Source of the DNA: Actinomycetota bacterium
GTDB lineage: Bacteria > Actinomycetota > CADDZG01 > WHSQ01
Assembly (NCBI GenBank): GCA_016781115.1
Contig: JADDQX010000096.1
Coordinates: 1 to 5,719 of the forward strand
Length of the DNA stretch: 5,719 nucleotides
Direction of reading: 5' to 3'
The notes beneath the pieces were generated by a model. It searched no databases. It saw only the letters and a program-made list of their open reading frames with translations, and was not told the DNA's origin. Position 1 is the stretch's first letter. The number at the start of each line of letters is the position of its first letter. Shown here in pieces: positions 5,157 to 5,719 of the stretch. Both the position numbers and the translations under genes were made by a program.

Positions 5157-5719
5157 ATGGATCAGTTTCGCGATGGCCTCGGAGACGCCTGGACGGCTGT
5201 AGCCACCTTCGTGCCCAAGCTGATCGGGTTCCTTCTGATCCTGGTGGTCGGGTACTTCATCGCCAAGGCGATCCAAAAGATCGTCGACGGCGTGTTGGAA
5301 CGCGTCGGCTTCGACAACTGGGTTGAGCGCGGTGGCATCAAGCAGGCGCTCGCGAGATCGCAGTACGACGCATCATCGTTGATGGCGAAGCTCGTGTTCT
5401 TCGTAGTCATGCTGTTCGTGTTGCAGCTCGCGTTCGGCATCTTCGGAACAAACCCCGTCAGCGACATGATCGCTGGCGTCGTTGCGTACCTGCCGAAGGT
5501 CTTCGCCGCGGTGCTGATACTCGTGATTGGGTTCGCGATCCTCCAGTTGGTCCAGCACGTTCGCTGCGGCGGTCAAGGAGATCGTGGAGGCAGCAGTAGG
5601 TGGGTTGTCTTACGGTCGTGCTCTCTCCTTGGTCGCGGGCGGAGCGATCGCCGTCGTCGCCGTGTTCGCCGCACTCAGTCAGTTGCAGATCGCGCCGGCG
5701 ATCGTCAACGGCCTCTTCT
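5157..5719 (+). CDS. Conserved TM-helix repeat protein (mechanosensitive-channel-like), 3' truncated and frameshifted
   Basis: Begins MDQFRDGLGDAW at ATG 5157, with AGGAG about ten bases upstream, 24 bases after the DUF2382 gene. Membrane helices lie at about residues 17-40 (PKLIGFLLILVVGYFIAK), 76-96 (AKLVFFVVMLFVLQLAFGIF) and 108-131 (VVAYLPKVFAAVLILVIGFAI). The alternation of PK(L/V)..a..ilvvG helices with amphipathic linkers (VLERVGFDNWVERGG) is typical of the conserved TM helix repeat family (PF05552, CmpX-like) related to small-conductance mechanosensitive channels. After about residue 135 the frame turns to Arg-rich nonsense, while frame +1 resumes family-like sequence (KEIVEAAVGGLSYGRALS, then a fourth helix GGAIAVVAVFAALSQLQIA) to the window edge. 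One extra base between about 5545 and 5575 explains this, either a real frameshift or a sequencing/assembly error. It is the likely last member of the operon seen here. Confidence 0.85.
   Translation, partial: MDQFRDGLGDAWTAVATFVPKLIGFLLILVVGYFIAKAIQKIVDGVLERVGFDNWVERGGIKQALARSQYDASSLMAKLVFFVVMLFVLQLAFGIFGTNPVSDMIAGVVAYLPKVFAAVLILVIGFAILQLVQHVRCGGQGDRGGSSRWVVLRSCSLLGRGRSDRRRRRVRRTQSVADRAGDRQRPL

Overview
The window looks like chromosomal or mobile-element DNA from a high-GC, soil-type Actinomycetota. This is inferred from strong G/C third-position bias, GTG starts, and the PRC-barrel/DUF2382 families. The genus cannot be read. The window opens inside one gene and closes inside another.

Left part (1-926): the C-terminal half of a heavy-metal (P1B-type) P-type ATPase. 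Directly after its stop lies a gene-poor stretch (927-1436). It holds the 3' half of a selenocysteine tRNA gene (anticodon loop to CCA, 1101-1163) with no matching 5' half. On either side is a ~60 bp bipartite direct repeat (928-984 and 1317-1378) with identical internal spacing. A tRNA 3' half flanked by repeated short sites is what a tyrosine-recombinase attachment site would look like, although no integrase gene is in view.

Middle (1437-3066, minus strand): a small single-pass membrane protein, possibly expressed from a SigB/SigF-like promoter, and a 367-residue protein. The latter joins an ECF-like sigma factor, a zinc-binding anti-sigma motif (Hx3Cx2C), a transmembrane helix and a beta-rich C-terminal domain in one chain. 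It looks like a membrane-tethered sigma factor carrying its own anti-sigma module.

Right part (3258-5719, plus strand): a stress/envelope-type cluster. It starts with a PRC-barrel + DUF2382 protein followed by a terminator-like hairpin. Then comes an apparent operon of a four-helix membrane protein, a stand-alone DUF2382 protein (ATGA stop/start overlap) and a protein with conserved TM-helix repeats of the mechanosensitive-channel-like type. The last reading frame shifts at about 5545-5575 and runs off the window. The divergent arrangement of the sigma fusion gene and this cluster suggests, but does not prove, that the sigma factor controls it.
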